This document shows positions 61,701 to 64,000 of a stretch of 64,000 bases of DNA, piece after piece (the stretch's first letter is position 1; each line of letters starts with the position of its first letter). Location of the stretch: NCBI GenBank assembly GCA_021464245.1, contig JADCRB010000031.1, positions 3,075,651 through 3,139,650 on the forward strand. Reading direction: 5' to 3'. The position numbers and the translations under genes were made by a program. The notes under the pieces are model-generated. The model saw nothing but the letters and a program-made list of their open reading frames with translations. It did not search any database and was not told the DNA's origin. This DNA comes from Carallia brachiata. Lineage: Eukaryota; Streptophyta; Magnoliopsida; Malpighiales; Rhizophoraceae.

Positions 61701-62008
61701 GTAGTTTTGCGGAGATGTCAAAGGAAGAAAAGAATAAGATTTCTCACCGGTTCAAGTCTCTGGAGCTGCTGAAAGCCCATTTTGAGAAGTCTAATTATGA
61801 ACTTGAGGAAAATTCTCCTGAAAATGATGGTGTGACAAATTCATCTGGCAATGATGTCAAGACAAATGATTCTGGCAATGATAACGAGAATACACCATCC
61901 AAGAGTCTACAATATTTCAGGTTACGTGAAAATGGGCGAAGAACATGCAGCATCCGTGTAAAATACTCATTTCAGGTTAGGAGGACTTTCTCCACTCGAG
62001 GGCCTTGA
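58615..62008 (+). CDS. ITPA: Inosine triphosphate pyrophosphatase (HAM1/ITPase family)
   Basis: Hydrolyses ITP, dITP and XTP to the monophosphates, cleaning the nucleotide pool. Exons: 58615-58741, 58854-58918, 59066-59129, 59235-59244, 60313-60344, 60480-60592, 61545-61621, 61705-62008; the total of 792 bp gives 263 residues. Conserved ITPase motifs are all present: [15 protein letters not shown] (triphosphate-binding T-G-N/D-A-K-K), [40 protein letters not shown] with catalytic Glu/Asp, [18 protein letters not shown] and EEKNKISHR. Exon 4 is a 10-bp micro-exon. The family usually ends soon after the ISHR...KAHF helix at about 200-206 residues; here exon 8 continues for about 60 further residues, an acidic Asn/Ser/Asp-rich stretch then a basic tail, the last 28 codons being inside the 449-bp repeat. 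The start is the first ATG and matches the family. Confidence 0.94.
58749..58780. repeat. (CT)16 microsatellite in ITPase intron 1
   Basis: Perfect 32-bp tract starting 8 bp after the exon 1 donor. It is complementary to the AG tract in the 5' UTR, 180-220 nt upstream in the same transcript. Confidence 0.95.
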
Positions 62009-62372
62009 GGCCTATCTGGGGAGTGATGGATTTTAGAACTTGTAACTTCTCACGGAGATAGTGGGTTCCATCGGATGAGTGTAGCGTTAACCTGTGCACT
62101 CGTGCTAATCCTATCCCAAAGCTGGTGGATTTATTCTTCGCTGGCTTTTGTGCCAATCTTCTTCTTTTTGAGCGAATTGTGCCAATCTTCTTCATGACTG
62201 CAAGGATGCCCTTTTGAATGCTCGAAGTCCCGTCTCCCGTTTAAAATCTCCCAAAATGTAAACTCTTTTCTTGTGAACTAGGGACCAGAAATTTTTCTTT
62301 CTCAATGACTAGTCATTTTCACGCGAATTGTTAGCAACGGATGTACATGGCCAGTTAAATGAAAACCAACAA
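61924..62372. repeat. Downstream copy of the 449-bp direct repeat
   Basis: Partner of 57753-58201 (4 mismatches in 449). It covers the last 85 bp of ITPase exon 8 and the following 3' flank, which probably contains the 3' UTR and polyadenylation region. Confidence 0.95.
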
Positions 62373-64000
62373 AAATAAAACGGTTTTATTATATGAACAT
62401 ATAATAAAAAAGTTGTCATGCTGCGACATATTACATCATTTACGTATTATATCATTTAGTATATCTTATGTAATCGCAATAAAAAATATAAATCAGAAAA
62501 AATGATATTATTTTTTCGTTACATATTTTATTATAATTATATAAAATATGTTAATTATTATAATATGATCATAATATAATAATTTTTTTTATATCTATAA
62601 ATATCTTTTAAAATACAACTTGAAGGTGAAACTTGGTGTACAGGTTCCCATTTGAAAAAGAAAAAAATGTACGGGTACAGCTGCTTTCATTCCGCAAGTA
62701 CAGGAGACTGTGTCTTACGATGATAGAATGTGATAGCGGTTGTTGGGGAGACAGAGCAATCAATGGATGAATGACAACTTTTTGATAGTAGTACAGTTGG
62801 TGAGTGAGCTGTTGCATTAGATGTAGATCTCATCCAAAGAAAGGAAGGAATGTAAACATTCACTTATTGAAAAAAAAAAAAGAGTACTGTATGAGGCCCC
62901 ATGAAGGGTACTTATAGACTTATAGTTTAAAACATCAACTACTTCATAAGGAAATTATAAGTTATATAGTTTATATGCATAAAACCACTTTAATTTTTAA
63001 TGTAAAGGACCTATAGGGCATGTCTTGGAAAATGATATTGTTTTGCAAGACTATGATTGTAGCATTCCCAACCTATTACAGTTCCACATCACATGTGATC
63101 CATCTAACAAAACATTAAATAAAATCTCCATAATTTTATTGCTTGATCCGTTGAGATAACATGCAAGAAAGACAAGCGCAAAATGCCCAACAAAAAGGGG
63201 TAAAGAATAAATAAGGGGATGCCAGCCTTTCGACTAAAGGTGGCGAGTACATGAACATTGAATTAATGGCCATTGTCCAATCTTAGCCATCAAAGATGAA
63301 TCATTTGGGCCACTATTATGTCCGTGCTTGTTTATTAATGGAAATATAAGTTGGCAATCACATGGGTCTGTTTATAATTATATGCTTCCCCCTTGGACTA
63401 GGTGACTGATCGAGGGAAACATCAGCCTATTACACCGTACAGCTACGTAATAGCATATTCTTATCCTCAGTTAGGCAAGATAACCCATTAATTAGATCAA
63501 TAGTTTTTTCTTTGTTTTCGGTGCATGATCAATTAAGATTACCGTTTATGGACTGATTAATCACGGCTTGAGATGTCCCCATTGCAAATCGCAAGTGTGA
63601 TTGTTAATCAAGGCAGCCATCCCCAAAATAACAAAATCAATTGCTCTACTGAAACCATTCCACATACATTTTTAATATTAAAATGTCCTAATTACATTTC
63701 TTTAAGCTAATTATGAGACTAAATTATCTGGCAAATCAAAGTATGCTATTGAAGAGAATCTCTTGTCAACGTGGAATTGTAGCATTGTAACTTATATGAG
63801 TGCTAACCACATGGCACAGAAAGGATTCTGCAGAGTCTACAAACATGCGCAAGATTACTTCATTTAAAGTAAACCCTTTATTATTCTGTTTGTTTGTTCA
63901 AACGTACGCTTTTTATACTGAATTTTTGGTTTTCCAGGAAAATTGTTTAAGAGAAAACTGGAATCAATTATGTCGGTGGCCTAGTTTCCCCATGTTTGGT
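62373..64000. other. Intergenic region at the right edge
   Basis: Very AT-rich up to about 62.6 kb, then ordinary intergenic DNA. No gene, RNA or repeat was recognised; any neighbouring gene starts beyond the window. Confidence 0.5.

Noticed and set aside
1..64000. LTR retrotransposons, CRISPR arrays, rRNA or tRNA genes
   Set aside because: No long terminal repeats with gag/pol, no spaced repeat arrays, and no tRNA or rRNA signatures were found; the 449-bp repeats bracket a normal gene and lack LTR ends.

Overview
This window is nuclear DNA from a flowering plant, very probably a eudicot. It has large AT-rich intergenic spaces, GT-AG introns in every multi-exon gene, no operons, and proteins that all match plant families (NETWORKED, IQ-DOMAIN, SULTR, TSO1-like CXC, LRX-type LRR). 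I cannot name the species from the sequence alone. Exon structures were built by hand from splice sites and reading-frame continuity.

Layout. 1-9.8 kb is AT-rich intergenic DNA with promoter-like fragments but no supported gene. 10.0-14.6 kb (+) is a tesmin/TSO1-like CXC DNA-binding protein whose reading frame breaks once between its two CXC domains. 14.6-22.5 kb is intergenic, ending in a probable leader of the next gene. 22.5-29.7 kb (+) is a NETWORKED 1-type actin-binding coiled-coil protein with two adjacent one-base lesions. 31.3-32.4 kb (-) is an intronless secreted LRR protein of the LRX type that stops where the extensin domain would begin. 33-36 kb is transposon-like, with a MITE, a foldback built of inverted 21-bp repeats and AT-rich repeats. 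36.7-40.3 kb (+) is a TPR co-chaperone-like protein of 8 exons. 41.1-41.5 kb (-) is a possible small secreted Cys-containing peptide gene with a good TATA box. 42.2-47.7 kb (-) is a group 3 sulfate transporter of 12 exons. 48-55 kb is intergenic. 55.0-57.1 kb (-) is an IQ-DOMAIN calmodulin-binding protein. 58.6-62.0 kb (+) is an inosine triphosphate pyrophosphatase lying between two nearly identical 449-bp direct repeats. The last 2 kb is intergenic.

The genes are unrelated housekeeping, signalling and structural genes; nothing suggests a cluster acting together. I found no clear new system. The points most worth a second look are: the direct repeats bracketing the ITPase gene and its extended C-terminus, the 21-bp-repeat foldback at 34.2-34.4 kb, the small secreted peptide candidate at 41.1-41.5 kb, and the few one-base lesions in otherwise well-conserved genes, which may be assembly errors or real decay.
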